Notes: generated by a model not told the origin, from the letters alone. Positions 7,519-16,284 are shown, counted from the first letter of the stretch. The stretch: 53,330 nt of DNA from CAYTGR01 sp964437445 (GCA_964437445.1 CAYTGR010000034.1:1-53330); one strand, 5' to 3'. A program made the numbers and translations.

Positions 7519-8046
7519 TTACCCGCTTTCTTCCTCTCGCTGCGCAGAAAGAGCGGCTTGGCCGGTGAGGGCTTGCAGCCGGGCCTGGATCCCGTTCCAA
7601 TGGGTGGCCGGCCAGTAGATGCGGTGGCAGCCGGGGCAGCGGCGAAATTGCTGTTGGGTCTGGGCGACGTAGGGCGGCACCTCGGCGCGGGCCTCTTCCG
7701 GTGAGAGCTGGACCAGAGGCAGATTGCACTCCATGCAGCGCGGTGGCATCTCCGGCGGGAGCGGTCCGACCTCGGCGACCACCTGGGCCAGCTGCGCGTC
7801 CAGGTCGGGCGAGGCTACCAGGATCACGCGCAACCCGCGGCGCGCCGCCAGGCCGTGATCGCGCGTCAACAGGATACGCCCTTCGGCCCGCGCCCGGGCC
7901 GCGAGAATGGCGTCGTCGTCGTGCAAGTAGAGCGCGTCGTAGCCGAGCAGCCGCAACCAGCGGGCCAGCTTGCCGAGCATCGCATCGGCCAGCAGGCGGG
8001 GAACGAGCGTGTTTTGTTCAGGCGTAGAGTCCATGGCGTGAAACAT
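7519..8046 (-). CDS. Mut7-C family RNase (PIN-like) protein
   Basis: A 175-residue protein of the Mut7-C (formerly DUF82) family. The N-terminal PIN-like half has acidic residues in LADAMLGKLARWLRLLG, YLHDDDAI and LLTRDHGLA. The C-terminal half is a zinc ribbon with CMEC and CPGC. Members are predicted ribonucleases; the acidic residues would hold the catalytic metals. ATG 8046 has no clear ribosome-binding site, and another ATG lies 12 bases inside. Convergent neighbours are absent; the gene shares its upstream region with radA. Confidence 0.82.
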   Translation of the reverse strand: MFHAMDSTPEQNTLVPRLLADAMLGKLARWLRLLGYDALYLHDDDAILAARARAEGRILLTRDHGLAARRGLRVILVASPDLDAQLAQVVAEVGPLPPEMPPRCMECNLPLVQLSPEEARAEVPPYVAQTQQQFRRCPGCHRIYWPATHWNGIQARLQALTGQAALSAQREEESG

Positions 8047-8049
8047 CAA

Positions 8050-8110
8050 ACGTGTTGCGTGTCGCGCGTTGCGTCAAAAACGGAATACGCAATACGCATT
8101 ACAGATTGCG
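8050..8110. repeat. Imperfect short repeats (GCGT/ACGCA words)
   Basis: Reads as runs of GTTGCGTGTCGCGCGTTGCG followed by ATACGCAATACGCATTAC. It resembles the low-complexity spacers at 24243-24298, 26298-26395 and 45555-45630, and it lies inside the transcribed leader of the Mut7-C gene. Confidence 0.5.
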
Positions 8111-8117
8111 TCTTGAT

Positions 8118-8145
8118 ATTATACCGAGTATCGCTGCACTGACAA
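8118..8145 (-). promoter_or_regulatory. Promoter of the Mut7-C gene
   Basis: TTGTCA (8140-8145), 16 bases, TATAAT (8118-8123) on the minus strand. It gives a leader of about 65 bases containing the short repeats. Confidence 0.7.
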
Positions 8146-8206
8146 ATCGCCCGTCGGTCGGCTTGCCTTTCCGCCGTTTTGAGGTAGAAAGGGAACCGAT
8201 GCCCGC

Positions 8207-8235
8207 TTGCGTTTGAACGTTTGTTCTGGTATGAT
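8207..8235 (+). promoter_or_regulatory. radA promoter with embedded LexA-type box
   Basis: TTGCGT (8207-8212) and TATGAT (8230-8235) are 17 bases apart. The spacer holds GAACGTTTGTTC (8215-8226), a GAAC-N4-GTTC match to the Gram-positive LexA (DinR) operator. A repressor bound there would block RNA polymerase. radA encodes a DNA repair protein, so SOS control is plausible. Confidence 0.65.
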
Positions 8236-8275
8236 AGGGGACGGCCGACCGGCCAATTCTGGAAAGAGGGACGGC

Positions 8276-9658
8276 ATGGCAAAACCGGAAACTCGCTGGG
8301 TCTGTCAACAATGTGGCTGGAGCTTCGCCCGGCAGATGGGGAAATGTCCTCACTGCGGGGCCTGGGACTCGTTGGTGGAGATGGTGACCGAGCCGGAACC
8401 GGCGAAAGTGGCGGCCGGTGGTCGGGCCGGCGGGACGGCACTGGCGCGCCCGCAGCCGCTCAGCACCGTGGACACCGGCGCGGTGGAGCGGATCCCGGTG
8501 GCGCTTGGCGAGTTTGCGCGCGTGCTCGGCGGCGGGCTGGTCCCCGGCTCGGTCGTGTTGATCGGCGGCGAACCGGGCATCGGCAAGAGTACCCTGTTAC
8601 TCCAGGTGGCGGCCCAGCTGGGCACCCCGGAGCGGCCGGTGCTCTACGTCTCCGGCGAGGAATCCCCCCGGCAGATCAAACTACGGGCGCAGCGCCTGGG
8701 AGTGCCGGGCGAGACTTTGTTGATGTTGCCGGAGACCGAGGTCAGCGCGATTCTGGCCCAGGCCGATGCGCTGCGGCCCCAGCTCCAGGCGTTGGTCGTG
8801 GATTCCATCCAGACGACGCAGCTGGACGAGCTGACCTCGGCGGCGGGCAGCGTGAGCCAGGTGCGCGAGTCCGCCTCCCGTTTCCAGCGCTGGGCCAAGG
8901 CGACCGGCGTCCCGACTTTCCTGGTCGGCCATGTCACCAAGGAGGGCGCCATTGCCGGGCCGAAGGTGCTGGAGCACATCGTGGATACGGTGCTCTACCT
9001 GGAGGGCGATCCCTTTCACACTTACCGGCTGCTGCGCAGTGTCAAGAACCGCTTCGGCGCGACCTCGGAAGTTGGCGTCTTTGAGATGCGCGAAGAGGGC
9101 ATGGTGGAGGTGGCGAATCCCTCCGAGATGTTCCTGGCCGAGCGGATGGTGAATGTGCCCGGTTCGGCGATTGCGATCACGATGGAGGGGACCCGTCCGC
9201 TGTTGGTGGAGGTGCAGGCGCTGGCCAGCACGACCAGTTTCGGCAATCCGCGCCGCACCGCCAACGGGCTGGATTTCAACCGGCTCCTGCTCGTCGTCGC
9301 CGTGCTGACCCGGCGGGTGGGCGTGCGGCTGGGCGACCAGGACGTCTTCGCCAACGTCGTCGGCGGCATTCAGATTGAGGAGCCGGCCGCCGACCTGGCG
9401 CTGGCCGTGGCGCTGGCCTCCAGCGTGCGCGACCGGCCCGTCATCGCCGATCTGGCGCTGGTGGGCGAGGTGGGGCTCTCCGGCGAAGTCCGCTCGGTGA
9501 GCCAGCTGGAGTCGCGCGTGGCCGAGGCGGCCCGCTTAGGCTTCCGCAAGGTGGTCGTCCCGCGCAGTCTGGGGCGCGCCCGGTCGCGCCTGCCGGAGGG
9601 GGTGCAGACCATCCCGGTGCGCTCGGTCGCCGAGGCCGTAGAGGCCGCGCTGGTGTGA
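8276..9658 (+). CDS. radA: DNA repair protein RadA
   Basis: RecA-related helicase that helps branch migration and processing of recombination intermediates. The 460 residues start with a zinc finger (C10, C13, C24, C27). The Walker A GGEPGIGKST is at 97-106, the family motif KNRFG follows, and a Lon-like C-terminal domain closes the protein. ATG 8276 is chosen because GAAAGAGGG lies just upstream; the frame remains open to 8207, but that overlaps the promoter. It precedes ftsK by 71 bases. The LexA-like box in the promoter suggests DNA-damage induction. Confidence 0.95.
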   Translation: MAKPETRWVCQQCGWSFARQMGKCPHCGAWDSLVEMVTEPEPAKVAAGGRAGGTALARPQPLSTVDTGAVERIPVALGEFARVLGGGLVPGSVVLIGGEPGIGKSTLLLQVAAQLGTPERPVLYVSGEESPRQIKLRAQRLGVPGETLLMLPETEVSAILAQADALRPQLQALVVDSIQTTQLDELTSAAGSVSQVRESASRFQRWAKATGVPTFLVGHVTKEGAIAGPKVLEHIVDTVLYLEGDPFHTYRLLRSVKNRFGATSEVGVFEMREEGMVEVANPSEMFLAERMVNVPGSAIAITMEGTRPLLVEVQALASTTSFGNPRRTANGLDFNRLLLVVAVLTRRVGVRLGDQDVFANVVGGIQIEEPAADLALAVALASSVRDRPVIADLALVGEVGLSGEVRSVSQLESRVAEAARLGFRKVVVPRSLGRARSRLPEGVQTIPVRSVAEAVEAALV

Positions 9659-9681
9659 GGGGGCGGAGTCAGATTTGTCCC

Positions 9682-9707
9682 ACGCCATACGCTGATGCGG
9701 ATGGCGT
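9682..9707 (+). other. Hairpin between radA and ftsK
   Basis: ACGCCAT (9682-9688) pairs with ATGGCGT (9701-9707) around 12 bases. No T-run follows, so it is at best a weak terminator or a processing site. Confidence 0.35.
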
Positions 9708-9729
9708 ATTCCGTTTGAATTGAGCAAAG

Positions 9730-12075
9730 ATGGCAAAAAAGGGTTCTTCTTCCAAATCATCCTCATCTTCCGGGTCTTCCGGCAAGTCCTCCGGCCGCGG
9801 GCGTAAACCGGCGCCCCGCGAGCCGTTGATCCGGCTAACGCCGGACCAGCAATTGGACTTGCTGGGGGGCGCGTTACTGCTCCTCGCAGTGGTGACGATC
9901 CTCAGCCTCGTCTCGGCGCAACAGGGGACGCTGACCGAGCTCTGGTTGGGGGTGCTGGCCGGTCTTTTCGGCTGGGGCCGGTACGTCGTGCCACTCTTCA
10001 TCGGCGGCGTGGGGCTGTGGCTGATCCTGCGCCGTTTCGGCGACCGCATCCCCTGGCCCGACCTGGAGCAGGTCGTCGGGGTGTTGGGGGGATTCTTTGT
10101 CTCGTTGGTCACTCTGCACCTGGTCATGCATTGGTTGCGCCCCGCCCAAGACCTGTACAGCCTGGCTAAGGAGGGGGTGGGGGGCGGCTATCTCGGCGCG
10201 CTGCTGCTGGATGCCGGGCTCAAGACGTTGGGGATGACCGGCATGGTCGTCATTTTGATCCTGGCCTGGATTGTCGTGGTGACGTTTACCGCCAGTATCT
10301 CTCCCGCTGAGGCGGTGGAGTGGCTGCTTCAGCGACGTAGCGCGCCGGCCGTGCCCGACGTGATGCCCGGGGCCGAGCCCCCGTTGCCGGCCCCGGTGCC
10401 ACCGCCGGTGGTGTTGGGAGCGCCCACGCCGCCCGCGGCGCGCAAATCACGCGCCAAAGCCGCCGACGAGCCCAAGATCAACCTGCCGCCCCGCAACGGC
10501 AACGGCGAGACCTTAGCGATCACCCCGGCTCCGGTCGGCTCGCAGACCTGGCGGCTGCCGGTCGTCGCCGATGTGTTGGAGCAAGGGAGCGAGCAGGACT
10601 TCAGCCAGGACCTCCTGCGCAAGCAATCGCGCACCATTGAGGAGACCTTAGCCAGCCTGGGCGCGCCCGTCAAGGTCAAGGAGATCAATCGCGGCCCGAC
10701 GGTGACGCAGTTCGGGGTGGAGCCGCTCTTCATCACCACGCGCGGCGACAAAACGACGAAGGTCAAGGTCAGCAAAATTGTCTCCCTGGCCGACGATCTG
10801 GCGCTGGCGCTCTCGGCGCAGCGCATTCGCGTGGAAGCGCCGATTCCCGGCAAGGGGTTGGTCGGGATTGAGGTGCCTAACATGGAGCCGGCGGTCGTCG
10901 CGCTGCGGGATGTGATGGAGTCGGAGGGCTTCGGCCGGCTGAAGGGGACGCTGCGTCTGGCGCTGGGCCAGGACGTCTCCGGGCAGGCCGTCTCCGCCGA
11001 TCTCCGCTCCATGCCGCATCTGCTCATCGCCGGCACGACCGGCTCCGGCAAGTCGGTCTGTATCAACGCGGTCATTGCTGCGTTGCTCCTGCAGAACTCG
11101 CCGGACACGCTGCGGCTGCTGATGGTGGACCCCAAGCGGGTGGAGTTGACGCAGTACGGCGGCATCCCGCATCTCCTGGCGCCGGTGATTGTGGATGTGG
11201 AGCGGGTGGTGCCGGCCTTGCGCTGGGTGATGCGTGAGATGGACAGCCGCTACCGTCGCTTCGCCGACATCGGCGCGCGCAACATTGACGACTTCAACCG
11301 GCGGGTGGTCCGGGCGGGGGAACAGGCCATCCCCTATATCGTCGTGGTAGTAGATGAGCTGGCCGATATGATGATGCAGGCCCCGGAGGAGACGGAGCGG
11401 GTGATCTGCCGGCTGGCGCAGATGGCGCGCGCGACTGGCATCCATTTGATCATCGCCACCCAGCGGCCCAGCGTAGACGTAGTCACCGGGCTGATCAAGG
11501 CCAACTTCCCGGCGCGGATCGCCTTTGCGGTCGCTTCGTCGGTGGATTCGCGGGTGATCTTAGATTCACCGGGGGCCGAACGGCTGTTGGGCCGGGGGGA
11601 CATGCTCTTCGTGCCGCCCGATGCCGCGCAGCCGCTGCGTTTACAGGGGACTTTTGTCTCCGACGATGAACTGGGCAAGCTCATCCAGCACTGGCGCAAT
11701 GCTGTGGAACCAGGGAAGGCGGTAGAGCCGACATTGTCCATGCCGCCGCTGGCGGCCGCGCCTGAACCCGGGTTGGCACCGGTGCAACCTGCCCTGTTCC
11801 CGGAATTGGAGGAGCCGCCGGCCGGGCAACAGTTTGAGGATCCCTTACTGCCGACGGCGGTGGAGGTCCTGCTGGCGGAGAACCGGGCCTCGGTTTCGCT
11901 GCTCCAGCGGCGGATGCGGATCGGTTATACCCGCGCGGCCCGGCTGATGGACCTGTTGAGCGACATGGGCATGGTGACGGCGACCGCCGAAGAGGGGCAA
12001 TTTCGCGGCGTGAACCGCTCGGTCGCTGAGGCCTTCCTGCGCTCACTTTATCAGGGCGAGGGGAACGGCGAATGA
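9730..12075 (+). CDS. ftsK: DNA translocase FtsK/SpoIIIE
   Basis: Septal DNA pump that moves chromosomes through the closing division site. The 781 residues begin with a short Ser/Lys-rich tail and membrane helices (about 40-60, 75-97, 120-140, 165-190), followed by a Pro/Ala linker to about 260. The motor has Walker A GTTGSGKSV (435-443) and Walker B IVVVVDELADMM. A C-terminal winged-helix gamma domain (about 705-770), which reads orienting DNA sequences, is present (LLQRRMRIGYTRAARLMDLL). The ribosome-binding site is weak. Confidence 0.95.
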   Translation: MAKKGSSSKSSSSSGSSGKSSGRGRKPAPREPLIRLTPDQQLDLLGGALLLLAVVTILSLVSAQQGTLTELWLGVLAGLFGWGRYVVPLFIGGVGLWLILRRFGDRIPWPDLEQVVGVLGGFFVSLVTLHLVMHWLRPAQDLYSLAKEGVGGGYLGALLLDAGLKTLGMTGMVVILILAWIVVVTFTASISPAEAVEWLLQRRSAPAVPDVMPGAEPPLPAPVPPPVVLGAPTPPAARKSRAKAADEPKINLPPRNGNGETLAITPAPVGSQTWRLPVVADVLEQGSEQDFSQDLLRKQSRTIEETLASLGAPVKVKEINRGPTVTQFGVEPLFITTRGDKTTKVKVSKIVSLADDLALALSAQRIRVEAPIPGKGLVGIEVPNMEPAVVALRDVMESEGFGRLKGTLRLALGQDVSGQAVSADLRSMPHLLIAGTTGSGKSVCINAVIAALLLQNSPDTLRLLMVDPKRVELTQYGGIPHLLAPVIVDVERVVPALRWVMREMDSRYRRFADIGARNIDDFNRRVVRAGEQAIPYIVVVVDELADMMMQAPEETERVICRLAQMARATGIHLIIATQRPSVDVVTGLIKANFPARIAFAVASSVDSRVILDSPGAERLLGRGDMLFVPPDAAQPLRLQGTFVSDDELGKLIQHWRNAVEPGKAVEPTLSMPPLAAAPEPGLAPVQPALFPELEEPPAGQQFEDPLLPTAVEVLLAENRASVSLLQRRMRIGYTRAARLMDLLSDMGMVTATAEEGQFRGVNRSVAEAFLRSLYQGEGNGE

Positions 12076-12077
12076 CG

Positions 12078-12096
12078 CCCGGCTGCAAAAGCCGGG
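12078..12096. terminator. Hairpin between convergent ftsK and 12099 gene
   Basis: CCCGGCT (12078-12084) pairs with AGCCGGG (12090-12096) around GCAAA. There is no T-run, so terminator activity is uncertain; its place between convergent stops fits one. Confidence 0.45.
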
Positions 12097-12098
12097 AA

Positions 12099-12410
12099 TC
12101 ACCCGTCGTTCTTGCGTTGGCGGAGTTCGGCCCAGGAGGTCTGGCGCTGCGGGTCGGCCGGGGCCTCAATCATCTGCCGGATGGCGCGGGCGATATCCTG
12201 CGGGTCAAACCCTTGGAGCTGCTCGGCCAGCGCCTCCACGGCCGCGGTTTCGTCTTCGGAGAGCGTGCGGCCCAGGTCGGTTTCCAATTGGACCAGTGCC
12301 AGGAGCAGGGCCTGTTGGTCGGCGGTCAGCGCCTTAGCGCCTTTGCGTTGCAACCAGCGGGCCTTGCCAGGTCGGAAAATCGGAGTTCCGGCGTCATCAG
12401 GTTTTGTCAT
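12099..12410 (-). CDS. Small hypothetical protein
   Basis: A 103-residue, helix-rich acidic protein that I do not recognise. It begins MTKPDDAGTPIFRPGKARW and continues with a predicted helical stretch rich in Leu, Glu and Ala (about 25-75). It has no signal peptide or membrane helix. ATG 12410 is supported by GGAGGGAG just before it and by a promoter; the frame is open further upstream into the divergent gene's leader, but that part is unlikely to be translated. Convergent with ftsK. Confidence 0.65.
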   Translation of the reverse strand: MTKPDDAGTPIFRPGKARWLQRKGAKALTADQQALLLALVQLETDLGRTLSEDETAAVEALAEQLQGFDPQDIARAIRQMIEAPADPQRQTSWAELRQRKNDG

Positions 12411-12427
12411 CGTCTCCCTCCAACTTG

Positions 12428-12457
12428 ATTGTAGCACAAAATGGCGCCAAAAGGCAA
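12428..12457 (-). promoter_or_regulatory. Promoter of the 12099 gene
   Basis: TTGCCT (12452-12457), 18 bases, TACAAT (12428-12433) on the minus strand, with a TG just before the -10. The word GCTACAATCAAG recurs at two other promoters. Confidence 0.6.
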
Positions 12458-12500
12458 GTCGGCGAGGGGCTGGCGTTGAGATTGGTGTAAGGAGTGAGCC

Positions 12501-12878
12501 ATGTCCGGGAAATCCCCTTCTCAAACTCAAACGGGTCAGACGGGACGGTTTTGGCGGCTGTTGGGTCTGGTGACCGGGGCCGACCTGGTGTTCGTGGTGG
12601 GGTATACGCTGCTCTTCCGTCGCTTCACCCCGCGTGGCCTCTCTGATGCGCTGTGCAGCTCGGCGCTGCTGGTGGGGCTGGTGGCGTTGGTCCCGCTGGT
12701 CGTGGAGCTGGGGCGCGGCATCAACCTGCCGGGCCGGGCCGGCGGCAACCAGGAGAAGCTGCGCCGGGCCATGGCCGACGAGCAGCGGTTGCGCCAGCAG
12801 GGCATGGTGATCACCTTTGCATTGATCGCAGCGGCGGTGATCCTGGCGGTGATTTCATTCATCCTGAGCGTGCTGTGA
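12501..12878 (+). CDS. Small three-helix membrane protein
   Basis: A 125-residue integral membrane protein of unknown function. Predicted helices lie near residues 20-38 (LLGLVTGADLVFVVGYTLLF), 51-69 and 102-124. The loop between the last two is charged (about 75-98). AAGGAG lies seven bases before the ATG. It stands alone between the divergent 12099 gene and the convergent nitroreductase, so context gives no clue to function. Confidence 0.7.
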   Translation: MSGKSPSQTQTGQTGRFWRLLGLVTGADLVFVVGYTLLFRRFTPRGLSDALCSSALLVGLVALVPLVVELGRGINLPGRAGGNQEKLRRAMADEQRLRQQGMVITFALIAAAVILAVISFILSVL

Positions 12879-12927
12879 GGGCCTTTTTGCTCCCACAATG
12901 CAAGCCGCTTTCACCACGAGGGACCCC

Positions 12928-13815
12928 TCAAGCTTCCAGCCAGCTCACGATGTACTCGGTCAGCGCGTCCGGTTTGGCGAGCGCCGGTTCCTGCACGGCC
13001 CACCGGCCAACCAGGCCGGCTTCCTCTGCCGTCAGCGCAAAGTGACACATGGCAATCCCCATGTCCACCCGCTGCATATCGGAGATTTCCAACAGCTGCC
13101 GGTTGCGGCTGGCGTAGCCCGGGGTGCGTTGCAGGTAGAAATGCCAGGCTCCGGCGGCTTTGATGATGCGCCACGGCTGTTTGTTGGAGGCTGACGGCCC
13201 CCGGCGCACCATCTCCAGCACTTCGGCGTAGGCCCCGGCCTCTTCCGGCGACAAGGGAGCCCCCCAGTCGCCCGCGAAGAAGAGCCGTGCCCACGGCAGC
13301 CGTTGATCTCCCTGCGCGCTGTTGCGGACGAGCCGGTCCACCAGGCTCCGTTTCTCGGCGATGTAGCCGGTGGAGACCACCGCCGGCAGCTCTTCGCGCG
13401 CGGTGAGGTTGAGTTTGGCCGAGAAGCTGCTGCGGGAGAAACTTCCGCCCAGCCAGCAGGTGCCCAGCCCGAGGTCGGTGGCATAGAGCACGCATTGCTC
13501 CATTTGGTAGCCGAAATCCTCCAGATGTTTGGGCCCGCGTTCCACGGCCCCCAGGATGAAACCGGTCGGGTTGCGGATGAAGCCGTAGGTGCCCAGTCCT
13601 TTAAGCGCTTGCCGGTCCTCCTCCCCGGCGGCGATGAGGCGCAGGCGCAGGGTTGACCCCAGCGGGCCACGGGTGCAGCCGGTCCCGGTGACAAAAGCCT
13701 CCAGGCGCGCTCGCTCGGCCGGCGCGATGGGGGTGGTTGTGTAGGTCCGGCAGGAAAAGCGTTGCCGGATGAGGGCCGTGACGGGTTGGTTGAATGTCCG
13801 TTCAAAGTGAGTCAT
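12928..13815 (-). CDS. Nitroreductase family protein (TM1586-like)
   Basis: A 295-residue flavin-fold protein. The N-terminal IRQRFSCRTYTTTPI is the typical FMN-binding start of nitroreductases. The length (about 100 residues longer than single-domain members) and SNKQPWRI in the second half fit the two-lobed TM1586-like group. Such enzymes use FMN and NAD(P)H; the substrate here is unknown. The ATG at 13815 has GGAG upstream; the open frame beyond it covers the promoter region and is not coding. Confidence 0.8.
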   Translation of the reverse strand: MTHFERTFNQPVTALIRQRFSCRTYTTTPIAPAERARLEAFVTGTGCTRGPLGSTLRLRLIAAGEEDRQALKGLGTYGFIRNPTGFILGAVERGPKHLEDFGYQMEQCVLYATDLGLGTCWLGGSFSRSSFSAKLNLTAREELPAVVSTGYIAEKRSLVDRLVRNSAQGDQRLPWARLFFAGDWGAPLSPEEAGAYAEVLEMVRRGPSASNKQPWRIIKAAGAWHFYLQRTPGYASRNRQLLEISDMQRVDMGIAMCHFALTAEEAGLVGRWAVQEPALAKPDALTEYIVSWLEA

Positions 13816-13843
13816 GGTTCTGCTCCACGGGAGATTCGGCTTG

Positions 13844-13849
13844 ATTATA
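13844..13849 (-). promoter_or_regulatory. Extended -10 of the nitroreductase gene
   Basis: TATAAT preceded by TGTGC on the minus strand, about 30 bases before the start. No good -35 is visible. The word GCTATAATCAAG is shared with the promoters at 12428 and 32092. Confidence 0.6.
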
Positions 13850-13950
13850 GCACATTCAGAAAGCGGGTGATTTTTTCCCATGGAAGCCAGATTTAATCGC
13901 AGATGCGCAGAGTTTTTTGCTCCCCAGCCTCCCAGCGATTTTTTTTTGAG

Positions 13951-14002
13951 GCGCCAGCCCTGAAAACTGGCGGTTGGGGTGCCGTTTGAGTTATGATATA
14001 AT
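13951..14002 (+). promoter_or_regulatory. Promoter of the HAD phosphatase gene with adjoining hairpin
   Basis: TTGGGG (13974-13979), 17 bases, TATAAT (13997-14002). A small inverted repeat, CGCCAG and CTGGCG, ends right at the -35, where an operator could lie. Confidence 0.65.
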
Positions 14003-14039
14003 CCGTCAGGGTATGGTCTGGCCCAGGAAGGAGGCTGGC

Positions 14040-14729
14040 ATGGCAGAAGAAAAACCGATCCCGTTGGCGCAAATCCGCGCCTGGTTTTTTGACCTGGACG
14101 GCACGCTGATGGATACCGACGATCAGACGGTGGAATCGCTGGCGCGGCGGCTGCGTTTCCTGGGGGCGACGCGTGCGCAGCGGTTGGGACGCCGGCTGGT
14201 GATGGCAAGCGAGACCCCGCTCAACGGTGCGATGACGTTGCTGGATGTGGTCGGTCTGGATGCCGTGCTCATGGGGCTGAAGGGCGCTGTTGCCCGTCAG
14301 AACCGGCCGACCTTCCGCATCATTGACGGCGTGAAGCCGCTGTTGGAGCACCTGGCCGCGCACTATCCGCTGGCGGTCGTCTCCACCCGTTCGCGGGCCG
14401 ATTCTGAGGCCTTTCTGCAGCAACACGAGCTGAGCGGGCTCTTCCGGCTGGTGGTGGCCGGCGACACGACCCGGCGGCTTAAGCCCCACCCGGAGCCGGT
14501 GCTCTTCGCTGCCCAACAGCTGGGGGTGCCGCCTGCGCAATGCGTCATGGTCGGCGATACGCCGATGGATACCCTATCGGCCCGGCGCGCCGGCGCGTGG
14601 GCGGTGGGCGTCCTCTGTGGCTTCGGTGAGGAGGCCGAGCTGCGCCGTACCGGCGCGCATTGGATCCTGCCCTCCACCGCTGATCTGCTGGCGCGGGTCC
14701 AAAGCTACAGTTCACCCGTATCAGGATAA
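14040..14729 (+). CDS. HAD-superfamily phosphatase (Gph-like)
   Basis: A 229-residue cytoplasmic HAD hydrolase. Motif I is FFDLDGTL, with nucleophile Asp18 and acid Asp20; motif II is the Ser/Thr in VVSTRS; motif III is the Lys in RLKPHPEP; motif IV is VMVGDTPMD. It resembles phosphoglycolate phosphatase and other small-molecule phosphatases, but substrate cannot be told from sequence. ATG 14040 is supported by AAGGAGG nine bases before it and a TATAAT promoter. Confidence 0.88.
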   Translation: MAEEKPIPLAQIRAWFFDLDGTLMDTDDQTVESLARRLRFLGATRAQRLGRRLVMASETPLNGAMTLLDVVGLDAVLMGLKGAVARQNRPTFRIIDGVKPLLEHLAAHYPLAVVSTRSRADSEAFLQQHELSGLFRLVVAGDTTRRLKPHPEPVLFAAQQLGVPPAQCVMVGDTPMDTLSARRAGAWAVGVLCGFGEEAELRRTGAHWILPSTADLLARVQSYSSPVSG

Positions 14730-14744
14730 TCCAGGTTGCTCCCT

Positions 14745-14838
14745 GTCGCCGGTAAGGGGTTCGTCCTGGTTGGACCGCTGACCACATATTTTAACCGCCA
14801 GTGGTCTGTGGTCAGTCGTCCGTGGTCTCCCGGCAAGG
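14745..14838 (+). repeat. GTGGTC-rich dispersed repeat, copy 2
   Basis: Begins GTCGCCGGTAAGGGG and contains GCTGACCAC, then GCCAGTGGTCTGTGGTCAGT and CGTGGTC. It aligns over about 90 bases with 29518-29610. The rest of the 14730-14940 gap holds CTGCTCCTTGCTCCCTACTCC-type low-complexity sequence and no convincing promoter. Confidence 0.65.
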
Positions 14839-14940
14839 CAGGCGGCAACTTGAGTTAGGATCATACCATTGAACAGGGAGTTGGGTGTTTTCTGATCCCT
14901 GCTCCTTGCTCCCTACTCCCTATCTTTACGAGGCAAAAGC

Positions 14941-16284
14941 ATGAATATCGGCATCATCGGGGCCGGGGTGGCCGGCCTGTCGGCAGCGTATGATCTGACC
15001 CGCCAGGGGCATCAAGTGACGCTCTACGAGGCGCGGCCCTACGTGGGCGGGCTGGCTTCCGGTTTCCAGGACGAGCGTTGGGATTGGCCGCTGGAGCGCT
15101 TTTACCATCACGTCTTTGCCAGTGATCGCGATATCATCGCCCTGGTCAAGGAATTGGGCTGGGGCGACCGGCTCTTTTTCCCCAGCCCGGTGACCTCTAT
15201 CCTCAAGGACGGGCAGCTCTATCCCATCAACGGCCCGTTAGGGGTGAACCTGGGCAACTTTGGCGATATGGCCGCGACTGCGCTGCGAGTGTTACAGTTC
15301 ACGCCGATCCCGTTCTTAGCGCGATTGCGGGTGGGATTGGCCACCGCCTATTTGCGGTACAACCCGCGCTGGCAGCCGTTGGAGCGCGTCACCGCGCACG
15401 AATGGATGTTGCGGGTGGTGGGCCAGCGTGCTTACGAAGCGTTTTGGGAACCGCTCCTGGAAGGGAAGTTTGGGCCCTATTACCAGCAGGTGAACATGGC
15501 GTGGTTCTGGGCGCGCATTGTGGCGCGGACGCCGCGCCTGGGCTACTTTGTCGGGGGCTTCCAGGGCTTCTTGGACGCGCTGGCGGCGCAGGTCCAGGCG
15601 CAGGGGGGCGTGATTCACCTGGAGACGCACGTGCGCGGCATCCACCCGGAGGCCGACGGTCGCCTCCGCCTGGAGCTCCGCACCGGCGACGTGCTTCACG
15701 ACCGGGTGCTGGCGACCTGCTCGCCGGCGATGCTCAAGGGGCTGACGCCGGCGCTCCCCGCCGAATACGCCGCCGGGTTGGACACTCTTAAATCCATGGG
15801 CGCGGTAGTGCTGGTGCTGGCGCTCAAGCAACCGGTGACCGACCGGCATTACTGGATCAACATCCCCAAGCGCGAGGGGTTCCCCTTCCTGGCATTGGTG
15901 GAGCATACCAACTACATCCCGCGCGAGCATTACGGCGGCGATGCGGTGGTCTATTGCGGGGACTACCTGGAGCCGGGGCATCCCTATTTTGACCTGGAGC
16001 CGGAGGCGCTGCTGGAGAAGTTCATCCCCGCCATCCAGCGGCTCAACCCGGCGTTTGAGCGGAGCTGGATTCGGAAGTACTGGAAATTCACCGAGCTCTA
16101 CGCGCAGCCGGTGCCGCTGCTCAATCACTCAGGCAACATCCCGCCGCTCCAGACGCCGATCCCCTCGCTCTTCATGGCAAACATGAGCCAGGTCTATCCC
16201 TGGGACCGGGGGACCAATTTCGCGGTGGAGATCGGGCGGCGTGCGGCGCGGGCGGTGGTCGCCTCCGGCCAATCCGCTGGATGA
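14941..16284 (+). CDS. FAD-dependent amine oxidase-like oxidoreductase
   Basis: A 447-residue flavoprotein. The N-terminus IGIIGAGVAGLSAAYDL is the dinucleotide-binding fold (GxGxxG at 7-12), followed by YEARPYVGGLASG, the second FAD-binding block of the protoporphyrinogen oxidase and UDP-galactopyranose mutase relatives. The C-terminal FAD motif is in SQVYPWDRGTNFAVEIGRRAA. No signal peptide. Similar proteins often sit near glycosyltransferases, but the reaction is unknown. The ribosome-binding site (GAGGCAAAAGC) is weak. Confidence 0.8.
   Translation: MNIGIIGAGVAGLSAAYDLTRQGHQVTLYEARPYVGGLASGFQDERWDWPLERFYHHVFASDRDIIALVKELGWGDRLFFPSPVTSILKDGQLYPINGPLGVNLGNFGDMAATALRVLQFTPIPFLARLRVGLATAYLRYNPRWQPLERVTAHEWMLRVVGQRAYEAFWEPLLEGKFGPYYQQVNMAWFWARIVARTPRLGYFVGGFQGFLDALAAQVQAQGGVIHLETHVRGIHPEADGRLRLELRTGDVLHDRVLATCSPAMLKGLTPALPAEYAAGLDTLKSMGAVVLVLALKQPVTDRHYWINIPKREGFPFLALVEHTNYIPREHYGGDAVVYCGDYLEPGHPYFDLEPEALLEKFIPAIQRLNPAFERSWIRKYWKFTELYAQPVPLLNHSGNIPPLQTPIPSLFMANMSQVYPWDRGTNFAVEIGRRAARAVVASGQSAG

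Noticed and set aside
8207..8275. Extended N-terminus of RadA starting at TTG 8207
   Set aside because: It overlaps the promoter and LexA-like box, and the zinc finger starts just after ATG 8276.
14745..14838. Promoter of the FAD oxidoreductase inside the GTGGTC repeat
   Set aside because: No hexamer pair with acceptable spacing was found there.
15316..16128. A 270-residue minus-strand frame inside the FAD oxidoreductase gene
   Set aside because: Its translation is rich in Arg, His, Gln and Pro with no domain, as expected of an antisense shadow.
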